Source: Microbacterium luteum
Lineage (GTDB): Bacteria > Actinomycetota > Actinomycetes > Actinomycetales > Microbacteriaceae
Assembly: GCF_015277875.1 (NCBI RefSeq)
Contig: NZ_CP063814.1
Span: 1 to 64,000 of the forward strand
Direction of reading: 5' to 3'
Length of the DNA stretch: 64,000 nucleotides
How positions within the stretch are numbered: position 1 is the stretch's first letter; the number at the start of each line of letters is the position of its first letter. The notes beneath the pieces are model-generated. The model saw only the letters and a program-made list of their open reading frames with translations, had not been told where the DNA came from and did no database searches. The translations under genes and the position numbers were made by a program. This document shows positions 11,305 through 19,788 of this stretch, one piece after another.

Positions 11305-11885
11305 GCGTCGGGAGCGCGCAGCGGGTCGTCGGCGACCCACAGCTCGTCATCTGCGCGAAGAGTCTGCCACGCAGCGTAGAGCACACCGGCCGCGGCGGCG
11401 ACGCCGAGGATGATGGCGATCACCCCACCCGCACCGATGCCCTTGCGCTGCGGCTCCAGAGCGGCGAGCTTCTTGGCGAGCTTCTTCTGCACGTCCTTGC
11501 CGTACTTGTCGGCCTTCTTGGCGTACTTCTTCGAGTCGATCTCGCCGAATCCCTTGCCGGCCTTGAGCCGGCCGCGGGTGTCGTTGGCGGCATCCCATAC
11601 CGAGAGCGCCGAGCCCACCAGGGCACCGGTGGCCGGCACGACCTTGTCGCTCAACACATTCTTGGAGTAGGTCAGGCTCTTGTCGACGTACGGCGCCGCG
11701 TACTTGCCGTAGGCCTGCTGCACCTGAGGAACGATCTGCTCACGGTTGTAGTTGCCGAGCTGACGACCGGCCTCGCGGGCGATGCCCGCAGCCTCGTCCA
11801 CCAGCACCTGCTGCGAATCCCACACCTTGTTCGCGTGCTTCTGGAGCTTGCGGAGTTCCTTCTTGCGCTTGCGGCTCAGGCTCAC
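11301..11885 (-). CDS. basic membrane-anchored protein of unknown function
   Basis: A 194-residue protein I do not recognise as a named family. It begins SLSRKRKKELRKLQKHANK (strongly basic) and has a helical middle rich in Lys/Ala (KKYAKKADKYGKDVQKKLAKKL, about 119-140). One transmembrane segment lies at about residues 151-174, and a short acidic tail ADDELWVADDPL follows. The GTG start at 11885 has GGGAGGG just upstream, while longer in-frame readings have no support. The membrane segment plus D(E)LW tail resembles the tiny DLW-39 proteins found near this locus in other actinobacteria. It is coupled to the YbaK gene. Confidence 0.75.
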   Translation of the reverse strand: MSLSRKRKKELRKLQKHANKVWDSQQVLVDEAAGIAREAGRQLGNYNREQIVPQVQQAYGKYAAPYVDKSLTYSKNVLSDKVVPATGALVGSALSVWDAANDTRGRLKAGKGFGEIDSKKYAKKADKYGKDVQKKLAKKLAALEPQRKGIGAGGVIAIILGVAAAAGVLYAAWQTLRADDELWVADDPLRAPDA

Positions 11886-11984
11886 GGGGCCCTCCCTAAA
11901 TCCGGGACTGTCAGTTCGTCCCCATCTTGCCAGACGCATCCCGTGGACGGAGGGCCTTGCACGCAACTCTGAGAGAATATAGAC

Positions 11985-12542
11985 ATGCCTCAGCACACCG
12001 CCGTCGCCACACTGCACACCAACCACGGCGACATCGTCGTCAACCTCTTCGGAGACCACGCCCCGCGCACGGTGAAGAACTTCACCGGGCTCGCCGACGG
12101 GACCGGCTCCTGGACTCACCCCTCCACGGGCCAGCCCGGAGAAGGTCCGCTGTACAAGGACGTCGTCTTCCACCGCATCATCCCCGGCTTCATGATCCAG
12201 GGTGGTGACCCTCTCGGACAGGGAGTCGGCGGCCCCGGCTACACCTTCGACGACGAGATCAACGGCGACCTGAACTTCAACGAGCCCTACAAGCTCGCGA
12301 TGGCCAACGCGGGTCTGCGCCGCAACGCCCTCACGGGCAAGCCCGAGGGCACCAACGGCTCGCAGTTCTTCATCACCACCGACCCGACCCCGTGGCTGCA
12401 GGGCAAGCACACCATCTTCGGTGAGGTTGCCGACGAGGAGTCGAAGAAGGTCGTCGATGCGATCAGCAAGGTCCCCACGGCCGCCGGTGACCGCCCCATC
12501 GAGCCGGTCGTGCTCGAGTCGGTCGACATCGTCGCAGCCTGA
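11985..12542 (+). CDS. cyclophilin-type peptidyl-prolyl cis-trans isomerase
   Basis: Folding catalyst that isomerises Xaa-Pro bonds. The 185-residue product has the cyclophilin core motifs FHRIIPGFMIQGGDP and GTNGSQFFIT and the tryptophan of the active site in PTPWLQGKHTIFGEV. No signal peptide is present, so it is cytosolic. Its closest counterpart by position is the cyclophilin (PpiA type) near the origin of mycobacteria. The rhomboid gene follows after 19 bases and is likely cotranscribed. Confidence 0.92.
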   Translation: MPQHTAVATLHTNHGDIVVNLFGDHAPRTVKNFTGLADGTGSWTHPSTGQPGEGPLYKDVVFHRIIPGFMIQGGDPLGQGVGGPGYTFDDEINGDLNFNEPYKLAMANAGLRRNALTGKPEGTNGSQFFITTDPTPWLQGKHTIFGEVADEESKKVVDAISKVPTAAGDRPIEPVVLESVDIVAA

Positions 12543-12561
12543 CGCCTCGCCGCGATCCTCC

Positions 12562-13440
12562 ATGACCTCGGCCGACTTCCAGCGGAACACCGACAACTAC
12601 TGCTATCGCCACCCGGACCGGCAGAGCTTCGTGCTCTGCCAGCGGTGCCTGCGGACGATCTGTCCCGAGTGCCAGACCCAGGGGGCGGTCGGTGTCATCT
12701 GTCCGGAATGCATGGCCGAGCAGCGGAAGAAGCAGACTCCCGCTCAGCGCAAGGCCGAGCGGCGCTGGTCCCGACCCCGGGCGGTCGCCACCTACGGCGG
12801 CCGTCCGGTGGTCACCTACGCGATCATCGCGATCACCGCGTTCGCCTTCCTGCTGGGGCTGATCCCCGGCTTCGGCGATCTCGTCCGGGGTTCGCTGCTG
12901 TTCTGGGCGCCGAGCATCTATCCGACGCTCCCGGTGCCGTTCCAGCCCTGGACGCTCCTCACCGTCGCACTCGTGCACTCGAGCTTCTGGCACATCGGCC
13001 TGAACATGCTGGCACTGTGGCTGATCGGCCGCAGCCTCGAACCCCTTCTCGGTCGCTGGCGGTTTCTGACGCTGTACCTGCTCAGCACGCTGGGCGGTTC
13101 GGTCGCGGTCGCACTCCTGTCGTTCCCGACCCAGGTCGTCGGCGCATCGGGCGCGATCTTCGGACTGTTCGGTGCCCTGCTCGTCATCGGACGCCACCTC
13201 GGTGCGAACGTCACCGGCATCGCCATCATCCTCGGATTGAATCTCGTCATCGGGTTCATCCCGGGCTTCAACGTCTCGTGGCAGGCCCACGTCGGCGGGC
13301 TCGTCGTGGGGGCACTCGTCGGACTGATCTTCTCGGTGACGCGGTCCCCCCGTCGGCGCGCTCTGCAGATCGCGCTGCTCGCCGCCGTGGCGCTGGGCCT
13401 GGTCGCGCTGCTCCTCCTTCCGCCGGTTCTCTTCTTCTGA
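12562..13440 (+). CDS. rhomboid family intramembrane serine protease with N-terminal zinc-binding region
   Basis: A 292-residue membrane protease. Residues 10-50 form a cysteine/histidine cluster (CYRHPDRQSFVLCQRC and CPECQTQGAVGVICPEC) like a B-box or zinc ribbon. Six hydrophobic segments follow, with the catalytic serine in GASGAIFGLFGA, the histidine in WQAHVGGLVVG, and the family HxxxN motif in HIGLNMLALW. The ATG at 12562 is chosen because it begins just before the zinc-binding region; starts further upstream lie inside the cyclophilin gene. The order cyclophilin-rhomboid-crgA is common in actinobacteria. Confidence 0.9.
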   Translation: MTSADFQRNTDNYCYRHPDRQSFVLCQRCLRTICPECQTQGAVGVICPECMAEQRKKQTPAQRKAERRWSRPRAVATYGGRPVVTYAIIAITAFAFLLGLIPGFGDLVRGSLLFWAPSIYPTLPVPFQPWTLLTVALVHSSFWHIGLNMLALWLIGRSLEPLLGRWRFLTLYLLSTLGGSVAVALLSFPTQVVGASGAIFGLFGALLVIGRHLGANVTGIAIILGLNLVIGFIPGFNVSWQAHVGGLVVGALVGLIFSVTRSPRRRALQIALLAAVALGLVALLLLPPVLFF

Positions 13441-13449
13441 CGACGGAAG

Positions 13450-13470
13450 TTATCCACAGTTTCATCCACA
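13450..13470 (+). promoter_or_regulatory. pair of DnaA boxes outside oriC
   Basis: A perfect TTATCCACA at 13450-13458 and a one-mismatch TCATCCACA at 13462-13470, 12 bases apart in the same orientation, in the spacer between the rhomboid gene and crgA. They lie about 11.7 kb from oriC and outside any gene. Confidence 0.6.
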
Positions 13471-13509
13471 GGTGGGGATGAATCACACGCGTGTAATTAC
13501 CGTCGAGGG

Positions 13510-13542
13510 AAAAGAAAAACACCGCCCCATCGGGGACGGTGT
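13510..13542 (-). terminator. Rho-independent terminator of crgA
   Basis: Read on the minus strand, the stem ACACCGTCCCC/GGGGCGGTGT with a 3-base loop (one mismatch) is followed directly by TTTTTCTTTT. It lies 20 bases past the crgA stop codon and is one of the clearest intrinsic terminators in the window. Confidence 0.85.
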
Positions 13543-13561
13543 CGTTCGTCGGACCGGGCGG

Positions 13562-13801
13562 TCAGCGCCACCGCGTCGTCATGAGGAATCCCACGAAGGC
13601 GATGCCGAACCCGATCACGAGATTCCACGCACCGATGCCGGGGATCGGGAACTGCGTGCCGCTCAGGTAGAACACCAGAACCCACGCGAGACCGAGCAGC
13701 ATGAGGCCGAGCATGATCGGCTTGAACCACACCGGGTTCGGTGCCGGTTCGCCCTCGGGGCGTTCCGCCATCGCGTCGTCTTCTCGTCCGGGTCGTGCCA
13801 T
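13562..13801 (-). CDS. crgA: cell division protein CrgA
   Basis: A 79-residue small membrane protein that in mycobacteria and Streptomyces binds FtsZ/FtsI-type division proteins and tunes septation. Two transmembrane segments are visible (PIMLGLMLLGLAWVLVFYLS and WNLVIGFGIAFVGFLM) joined by the conserved FPIPGIGAWN loop. The N-terminus is polar and cytoplasmic. The gene is divergent from the sortase and has a leaderless-type promoter and an intrinsic terminator, so it is a monocistronic unit. Confidence 0.92.
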   Translation of the reverse strand: MARPGREDDAMAERPEGEPAPNPVWFKPIMLGLMLLGLAWVLVFYLSGTQFPIPGIGAWNLVIGFGIAFVGFLMTTRWR

Positions 13802-13807
13802 GCCGAC

Positions 13808-13849
13808 AGTCTAACTGCCAGGCGTGCCACAGCATGCGGTCATTAGACT
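13808..13849. promoter_or_regulatory. divergent crgA/sortase promoters (both leaderless type)
   Basis: On the minus strand TAGACT (13808-13813) stands 6 bases before the crgA ATG. On the plus strand TAGACT (13844-13849) stands 6 bases before the sortase GTG. The two -10 boxes are 30 bases apart, so the polymerases compete for the same short spacer. Confidence 0.6.
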
Positions 13850-13855
13850 CGCCGT

Positions 13856-14674
13856 GTGGGCGAGCAGACCAGTGCCGAGCAGCAGCAGGCGGACCCTGCT
13901 GTGCGCGACCGTTCCCGACGGCGGCGCCCGCGTCGCCGCGCTTCTGTGACCGGGGTGATCGGCGAGCTGCTGATCACCGCCGGCATCATCGCGATGCTCT
14001 ATGTGGCGTGGCAGCTGTGGATCGGGGACTTCATCTACGGTGCGCAGCGCAACGCCGCCGGAGCGGAACTGTCCGAGCAGTGGGCGCAGCAGGCGCCCCC
14101 CATCATCCCCGAGCCCTCCGCTTCGCCAGAGGATGACGCCGAGGAAGATGCGACGGAGGACGTCGAGATCCCCGTCCTCCCGGAGCCGGCCGACACCGAG
14201 ATCTTCGGTGTCATGCACATCCCCCGCTTCGGAGACGACTACGCAGTCGAGATGGCCGGCGGAACCTCGCGGGCGGGCACCCTGGATCCGATCGGAATCG
14301 GGCACTATCCCGGATCGCCCATGCCCGGCGAGACGGGGAACTTCGCCGTCGCCGCCCACCGAACCACCTACGGCAAGCCCTTCAACCGCATCGCCGATCT
14401 GCAGGTCGGCGACGCCATCGTGGTCGAGGTGGAAGAGGGCTGGTACACCTACCGCTTCCGCACCCTGGAGTACGTCACGCCGACCGAGGTGGATGTGCTC
14501 GCGGCCGTCCCGCAGGTTCCGAACGCCGAGGCGAACGGCAAGTACATCACCATGACCAGCTGCAGTCCGATGTACTCCCTCGCGGAGCGCATCGTCGCCT
14601 ACGGCGTCTTCGAATCGTTCACGCCTCGCGACGCCGGGGAACCCGCTGCACTGACCGAAGGAGTCTCCGCCTGA
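13856..14674 (+). CDS. class E sortase
   Basis: Transpeptidase that anchors LAXTG-type proteins to the actinobacterial cell wall. The 272-residue product has a basic cytoplasmic N-terminus (RSRRRRPRRRAS), one membrane anchor at about residues 31-55, an acidic linker and the sortase barrel. The catalytic triad is visible: His168 in AAHRTTYG, Cys236 in the TMTSC motif (class E TLTTC-like), and Arg245 in SLAERIVAYG. The GTG lies 6 bases after a -10 hexamer. The stop overlaps by one base the start of a 51-residue membrane protein. Confidence 0.9.
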   Translation: MGEQTSAEQQQADPAVRDRSRRRRPRRRASVTGVIGELLITAGIIAMLYVAWQLWIGDFIYGAQRNAAGAELSEQWAQQAPPIIPEPSASPEDDAEEDATEDVEIPVLPEPADTEIFGVMHIPRFGDDYAVEMAGGTSRAGTLDPIGIGHYPGSPMPGETGNFAVAAHRTTYGKPFNRIADLQVGDAIVVEVEEGWYTYRFRTLEYVTPTEVDVLAAVPQVPNAEANGKYITMTSCSPMYSLAERIVAYGVFESFTPRDAGEPAALTEGVSA

Positions 14675-14829
14675 TGTATGCCGCGCTGTGGCGGATCCTC
14701 CCCGGTCCGTGGTGGGTCCGCCTGCTCCTGGTCCTCGTGCTGCTGGCCGCGGTGCTCTACGGGCTGTTCTTCTATGCCTTCCCGTGGATCAGCGAGTTCG
14801 TCAATCCGCAGGAAGTCACCGTCGAGTAG
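14674..14829 (+). CDS. 51-residue single-pass membrane protein next to the sortase
   Basis: A short gene beginning MYAALWRILPGPWWVR, followed by a strong hydrophobic helix (about residues 16-37) and the tail SEFVNPQEVTVE. Its ATG shares one base with the sortase stop (TGATG), so translation is almost certainly coupled. Codon use and G/C at third positions match its neighbours. I do not know a named family. Context suggests a small partner or membrane chaperone of the sortase, but that is inference. Confidence 0.75.
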   Translation: MYAALWRILPGPWWVRLLLVLVLLAAVLYGLFFYAFPWISEFVNPQEVTVE

Positions 14830-14843
14830 CCGCCGCGACCGGA

Positions 14844-16547
14844 TCAGGAGGAGCCGGAGCAGTAGGTCAGGGTGATCTCGGAATGCACAGGCACCTCGCC
14901 GGGAGCGAGTGACTGCGACTGCACCACGGGAGGTGCGGACGCCGCGCAGGACTGATCCTCTTGCGTGAGGACCGACAGCCCGACGTCTTCGAGCTCCCGC
15001 GTGGCGGCTTCGACCGTATAGCCGGTGACGTCGTTGATGACGACGCGACCGCTCGCGACCGTGAGGTCGACGGTCGTCCCGACCGGAACCTCGTCGCCGG
15101 CCGTCTCGTCGGCCGAGATCACGATGCCCTCGGCGAGGTCGGGGTCGTTCGTGCGATTGATCGTGCCCAGGGCGAGACCGGCGTCTTCGAGCGCCTGCGC
15201 GGCCGCATCCTGACCGAGTCCCTCGAGAACCGGGACTTCGGCCAGCTCCTGCCCGGTCGAGACGAACACGTCGACCTCCTGCCCCGGATTGACCGAGGTC
15301 TCCGCCGCCGGCTCGGTGCGGATGACATTGCCCTCGGTGACATCCGCACTCGATTCGGACCGCTCGACGGCGACCAGATCGAGCGCGGCCAGGGACTCCT
15401 CGGCGCGCTCGAAGGTCATGCCGGACACATCCGGAACGACGCGAGCCGTCGACGGCGCTTCGGTGGTGGGCCGCACCGAGAGCGCCCAGAACAGCACCGA
15501 GATCAGCAACACCGCGATGATGGCGACGCCCGCCCAGATCCACGCGATGGGCGGACCCGGCTGGGTGCGCTTCATCGTCGTGTCCGTGCTCAGCTGACGC
15601 AGGGACCGCGCGGTCTCCGCGGCCTGTCGCGGGTTCGGACCGTACAGCTCGCTCGTGAGAGCGCCGACCTGCCGCTTCGACGGGGCCTTCCCGTCGACGG
15701 TGGCGTCGAGGGCCTCACGGAAGCCGGCGGCATCCTGATAGCGCTGATAGGGGTCTTTCGCGAGGGCGCGGAGCGCGATCGCGTCGAGCGAGCGTGGAAC
15801 CGACTCGTTGATCTCGCTCGGCGCCACAGGAGTCTCACTGACGTGCTGGTACGCGATGGCCACCGGCGTCTCACCGCGGAAGGGCTGCTTGCCCGACAGC
15901 AGCTCGTAGAGCACGACACCCGTCGAATAGAGATCGGCGCGCGCGTCGACCGGGTCGCCCTTGGCCTGCTCCGGCGAGAAGTACGCGGCGGTGCCGAGGA
16001 TCTGCGTCGTCTCGGCGACGGTGGACGACGAATCCGAGACGGCGCGGGCAATCCCGAAGTCCATGACCTTGACCTGGCCGGCCTCGGTGATCATGACGTT
16101 CCCGGGCTTGATGTCGCGGTGCACGACACCCGCGCGGTGGGAGTACTCGAGTGCTTCGAGGATGCCGTCGACGTAGCGCACGGCGTCGTCGACGGGTACC
16201 GGACCCTGGGCGATCACATCCTTGAGCAGGTGGCCCTTGACGAGCTCCATGACGATGAACGGCACGGCACGGGTGGACCCGTCGGGGTTCCGCTCGGTGT
16301 CTTCGCCGGCGTCGTAGACGCGCACGATCGCCGGGTGGGACATGCGGGACGCGGCCTGCGCCTCAAGCCGGAACCGGGTGCGGAAGGAGTTGTCGTCGGC
16401 GAGCTCGCGATCGAGGATCTTGATGGCGACCTCACGGCCCAGCGTCAGGTCGTACCCGCGGAAGACGGTGGCCATGCCGCCACGACCGATGTTCTCGTCG
16501 ACGCGGTAGCGTCCCGAAAGCACGCGTGGTTCAGCAGTCACGTTCAC
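14844..16547 (-). CDS. pknB: serine/threonine protein kinase with three PASTA domains (PknB type)
   Basis: Receptor kinase sensing peptidoglycan fragments or lipid II and phosphorylating growth and division proteins. The 567-residue product has a Hanks-type kinase (GRGGMATVF loop, Lys43, HRDIKPGN from 143, DFG 163-165) with a Thr-rich activation loop. A juxtamembrane linker leads to a transmembrane helix at about 334-358 and three extracellular PASTA repeats (about 370-436, 437-505, 506-565); mycobacterial PknB has four. The GTG start is preceded by GGGGGA. A TAGGCT (16568-16573, minus) suggests an internal promoter in addition to the operon transcript. Confidence 0.93.
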   Translation of the reverse strand: MNVTAEPRVLSGRYRVDENIGRGGMATVFRGYDLTLGREVAIKILDRELADDNSFRTRFRLEAQAASRMSHPAIVRVYDAGEDTERNPDGSTRAVPFIVMELVKGHLLKDVIAQGPVPVDDAVRYVDGILEALEYSHRAGVVHRDIKPGNVMITEAGQVKVMDFGIARAVSDSSSTVAETTQILGTAAYFSPEQAKGDPVDARADLYSTGVVLYELLSGKQPFRGETPVAIAYQHVSETPVAPSEINESVPRSLDAIALRALAKDPYQRYQDAAGFREALDATVDGKAPSKRQVGALTSELYGPNPRQAAETARSLRQLSTDTTMKRTQPGPPIAWIWAGVAIIAVLLISVLFWALSVRPTTEAPSTARVVPDVSGMTFERAEESLAALDLVAVERSESSADVTEGNVIRTEPAAETSVNPGQEVDVFVSTGQELAEVPVLEGLGQDAAAQALEDAGLALGTINRTNDPDLAEGIVISADETAGDEVPVGTTVDLTVASGRVVINDVTGYTVEAATRELEDVGLSVLTQEDQSCAASAPPVVQSQSLAPGEVPVHSEITLTYCSGSS

Positions 16548-16567
16548 TCCCCCGGTGTTCCGTCCCC

Positions 16568-16573
16568 AGCCTA
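16568..16573 (-). promoter_or_regulatory. possible internal promoter for pknB
   Basis: On the minus strand TAGGCT lies 20 bases upstream of the pknB GTG, in the 65-base gap after the pknA-type gene. This is the only gap of that size inside the operon. Confidence 0.4.
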
Positions 16574-16612
16574 GTCGACCTCGATCCCGGGATAGCGGTC
16601 CGCCAGGTGGCG

Positions 16613-18334
16613 TCAGGATGTGGGGGAAGCCGTCGGTGCCGGCTCGATCGTCGCGGTGGCTTCGCCGGAAACGGGCGACTCACGCTGACCGGCCTCACCG
16701 CCGCTGCACGTGACGGTGTAGGTCACGATGACCGTTCCCGTCGCGTTGTTCGGCACGGTCAGCTGCGCGTTGCGCTCGCTCTGCCCGAACGAGGACTCGG
16801 ACTGCCCGTTGGAGAAGGTGCCGTTGGTCGCCGTGAAGTTGTAGGAGCTCGGCGACCCCTCGCCGGCCGGACAGCCGTATCCCTCCCACGTGACCGTGAG
16901 GGTGTCGCCGGGTGCGACGGTCTGCGCGTCGAGCGACGGCGTCGCGGGCGTGGGCATCTCCACCTGGTCACCGTAGGCGGTGAGGGTGATCGTGGTCCCC
17001 GGCTCCACGCGGCCGGTGGGGTTCACCTCGTAGATGATCCCGACCTGGTCGGCGGTGCCGGCGGCGTTCCCGGTCTGGCAGTCGGCCACGAGGTCGTTCT
17101 CCTCGAGCACGCCGCGCGCGGCGTCGCAGGTCTGGCCCGTCAAGCCCAGTGCGCTCACGTCGACCCGATCCTCGGTCGGCGTGGGGGTGGGCGTGGTCTG
17201 CGTCGGGGTGGGCGTGGCCGACGACGTCGTGGCGGTCGGCTCCGGTTCCGGATCCCCGGCGAAGAAGAGCGCCCAGAGCGTGCCGCCCAGCACCAGGATG
17301 AGGAGGATGATCAGGGCGATCAGCGGCCACGTCCAGGGGCTGCGCTTCTTCTTCTCCGGCTCCTCCTCGCCGTCGGCGAGCGGTGCCGCGGCGGTGTCGG
17401 TGGGCAGCAGCTGTGTCGCCGCGGCGGTCGCGCCCCCGGCGGTGAGCAGCTGAGTGACGTCGTCACCGGCCTCGCCGCCCGCGATGGCGGGTACGGCGGA
17501 TGCCGCCGCGGCGAGGTCGCCGCGGCGCAGCGCCGTCGCCGCGCGGGCCACCGTCGCGGCCGAGCCGGGACGCTCCTCGGGCTTCTTCGCGATCATCGCC
17601 GAGACGAAGTTCTGCACGGGCTGCGCCACGGTCGCCGGAAGCGGCGGCGCCTGCTCGTTGATCTGCGCCATCGCGATGGCGACCTGCGACTCGCCCGTGA
17701 AGGGACGCTTGCCGGCGAGCGACTCGTAGGCGACGATCCCGAGCGAGTAGATGTCGGTCGCGGGCGACGCCGGGTGACCCGAGGCCTGCTCGGGAGACAG
17801 ATACTGCACCGTGCCCATGACCTGGCCGGTCGCGGTCAGCGGCACCTGGTCGGCGATGCGGGCGATGCCGAAATCGGTTATCTTGACCCGGCCGTCGGGG
17901 GTGATCAGCAGGTTGCCCGGCTTGATGTCACGGTGCACGAGACCGGCGGCGTGTGCGGCCTGCAGGGCGGCCGAGGTCTGGGCGACGATGTCGAGGGTCT
18001 TGTCGGTCGAGAGGGACGTCTCACGCTCGAGGATCGTCGAGAGGGCCTCGCCGGGAACGAGCTCCATCACGAGGAAGGCGCTGCCGTTCTCCTCGCCGTA
18101 GTCGAAGACGCTCGCGATCCCCTCGTGGTTCACGAGCGCGGCGTGCCGGGCCTCGGCGCGGAAGCGCTCGAGGAACCCGGGGTCCCCCATGTACTCGTCC
18201 TTGAGGATCTTGATCGCGACGGTACGCCCGATGACGTGATCGGTGGCCTCCCACACTTCGCCCATACCGCCGACGGCGATCCGCGAATCCAGTTCGTAGC
18301 GCCCGCCGAAGGTCGCACCCTGCGTCGGTCTCAT
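16613..18334 (-). CDS. pknA: serine/threonine protein kinase with extracellular domain (PknA position)
   Basis: A 573-residue Hanks kinase: Gly loop AVGGMGEVW, Lys42, HRDIKPGN at 134-141, DFG at 154-156. A linker rich in Ala/Thr, a KKKR stop, a transmembrane helix at about 334-358 and a Thr/Pro linker ([16 protein letters not shown]) follow. Outside the cell it has one PASTA-like domain (about 391-455) and a Ser/Thr-rich, Ig-like C-terminal region with paired cysteines. Mycobacterial PknA at the same position has no such PASTA or Ig-like part. It overlaps the pbpA stop by 4 bases, so it is translationally coupled. Confidence 0.9.
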   Translation of the reverse strand: MRPTQGATFGGRYELDSRIAVGGMGEVWEATDHVIGRTVAIKILKDEYMGDPGFLERFRAEARHAALVNHEGIASVFDYGEENGSAFLVMELVPGEALSTILERETSLSTDKTLDIVAQTSAALQAAHAAGLVHRDIKPGNLLITPDGRVKITDFGIARIADQVPLTATGQVMGTVQYLSPEQASGHPASPATDIYSLGIVAYESLAGKRPFTGESQVAIAMAQINEQAPPLPATVAQPVQNFVSAMIAKKPEERPGSAATVARAATALRRGDLAAAASAVPAIAGGEAGDDVTQLLTAGGATAAATQLLPTDTAAAPLADGEEEPEKKKRSPWTWPLIALIILLILVLGGTLWALFFAGDPEPEPTATTSSATPTPTQTTPTPTPTEDRVDVSALGLTGQTCDAARGVLEENDLVADCQTGNAAGTADQVGIIYEVNPTGRVEPGTTITLTAYGDQVEMPTPATPSLDAQTVAPGDTLTVTWEGYGCPAGEGSPSSYNFTATNGTFSNGQSESSFGQSERNAQLTVPNNATGTVIVTYTVTCSGGEAGQRESPVSGEATATIEPAPTASPTS

Positions 18335-19788
18335 TGTCCCAGCACCGCCTCCATGACCTGCTTCGCGATGGGCGCGGCGATCGTGTCGCCACTCCCGGAT
18401 TGCCCTTGACCGCCACCGTCTTCGACCACGACCGCTACGGCGATCTCCGGATCTTCGGCGGGGGCGAAGCCTGTGAACCAGAGCGTATACGGGTCATCCG
18501 TCCCGTTCTCTGCGGTGCCGGTCTTCCCGGCCACATCCACTCCGTCTATTCTTGCACCGCCCGCAACGCCGTTTTCGACGTTGTCGACCATCATCGTCAC
18601 CATCTCCGCGGCGAGGTCGGACTCGAGGGCACGGCCGAACTCGGTGTCCTCGAACGTCTGCTGAACCGACAGGTCCGGACCGATGACCCGGTCGACCATG
18701 CGCGGATTCATCACGATGCCGCCGTTGGCGATCCCGGCCGACACCATCGCCATCTGCAGCGGCGTCGCCGTGACCTGTCCCTGTCCGAAGCCGCTGAGCG
18801 CGGTCTGCGCGTCGTCGAGACCACGGGGGTAGCTGGAGGGTGTCGAGGCGAGCGGCGTCTCGAAGGCGACGTTGAAGCCGTATTTCTCCGCCTCTTCGAG
18901 GATGGTCTGGTCGCCGAGCTCCACGGCGAGTTCGGCGAAGGGGATGTTGCAGCTGAGGCGCAGAGCATCCGCGATCGTGACCGTGTCGCCCGACCCGCAC
19001 GCGCCGCCGGAGGCGTTGCGGATCACACTGGACGAGCCGGGGAGGGTGTACGTCGACGGGTTCGGCAGCTCGGACTCGGGGGTCCAGTCCCCCGTCGCGA
19101 GGGCGGCCGAGGCGGTCACGAGCTTGAAGGTCGATCCCGGTGGGTTGAGGTCGCCGCCGATCGCGCGGTTGGACAGCGGCTGCGCCGGGTCCGACTCGAG
19201 CTGGTCGTAGAGGTCGAGCACCGCCGAGGTGTCGTGCGCGGCGAGCGCGTTCGGATCGTAGTCGGGGCTCGTGACCATGGCGAGGATGCGGCCGGTCTCG
19301 GGCTCGATGGCGATGACGGCGCCGGTCAGGTCGCCGAGTGCGTCGTAAGCGGCCTGCTGGGCCGTCGCGTCGAGCGAGAGCACGACGTTCGAGCCCGCCG
19401 CAGGCTGCCCCGTGATGATCCGCTCGATGCGCGAGAGGAACTGCGTGCTGCCGGTGCCGCTGAGCTCCGCGTTCATCGCCTGCTCGATGCCCGTCGCCGA
19501 CCCGAGGACGGGATTGATGTATCCGGTGACCGGCGCCCAGACGTTGCCGTTCTGATAGACCCGCTGCCAGGAGTAGACGTCGTCGGACGGCACCGATGAG
19601 GCGATCGCCGCGCCGCTGGCGATGATGGATCCGCGCTGCACCTCGTAGGAGTCGTAGAGCGCGCGCGTGTTGGCGGGATTCTCCGCCAGCGCATCGGCCT
19701 GCACGACCTGGATGACGCTCACCGACGTGAACAGGGCGAGGAACATCGCCAGCAGCACGATGCTGAGGCGGCGCAGTTCGCGGGTCAT
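18331..19788 (-). CDS. pbpA: penicillin-binding protein 2 (class B transpeptidase)
   Basis: Transpeptidase that cross-links peptidoglycan with the RodA/FtsW-type glycosyltransferase encoded just upstream. The 485-residue product has an N-terminal membrane anchor (about 8-30), a non-catalytic dimerisation region, and the transpeptidase motifs STFK (Ser219-Lys222), SCN (279-281) and KTG (422-424). The second motif is SCN where many class B enzymes have SxN with other middle residues. Both ends overlap neighbours by 4 bases. Confidence 0.93.
   Translation of the reverse strand: MTRELRRLSIVLLAMFLALFTSVSVIQVVQADALAENPANTRALYDSYEVQRGSIIASGAAIASSVPSDDVYSWQRVYQNGNVWAPVTGYINPVLGSATGIEQAMNAELSGTGSTQFLSRIERIITGQPAAGSNVVLSLDATAQQAAYDALGDLTGAVIAIEPETGRILAMVTSPDYDPNALAAHDTSAVLDLYDQLESDPAQPLSNRAIGGDLNPPGSTFKLVTASAALATGDWTPESELPNPSTYTLPGSSSVIRNASGGACGSGDTVTIADALRLSCNIPFAELAVELGDQTILEEAEKYGFNVAFETPLASTPSSYPRGLDDAQTALSGFGQGQVTATPLQMAMVSAGIANGGIVMNPRMVDRVIGPDLSVQQTFEDTEFGRALESDLAAEMVTMMVDNVENGVAGGARIDGVDVAGKTGTAENGTDDPYTLWFTGFAPAEDPEIAVAVVVEDGGGQGQSGSGDTIAAPIAKQVMEAVLGQ

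Noticed and set aside
11956..11985. Classical -35/-10 promoter for the cyclophilin gene (TTGCAC and TATAGA)
   Set aside because: The spacer would be 15 bases and the -10 would overlap the start codon region, placing the transcript start inside the gene.
14844..18334. Gene duplication or recombination between the two adjacent kinase genes
   Set aside because: The two kinases differ clearly in sequence and outer domains and correspond to the conserved pknA-pknB pair of the phylum.
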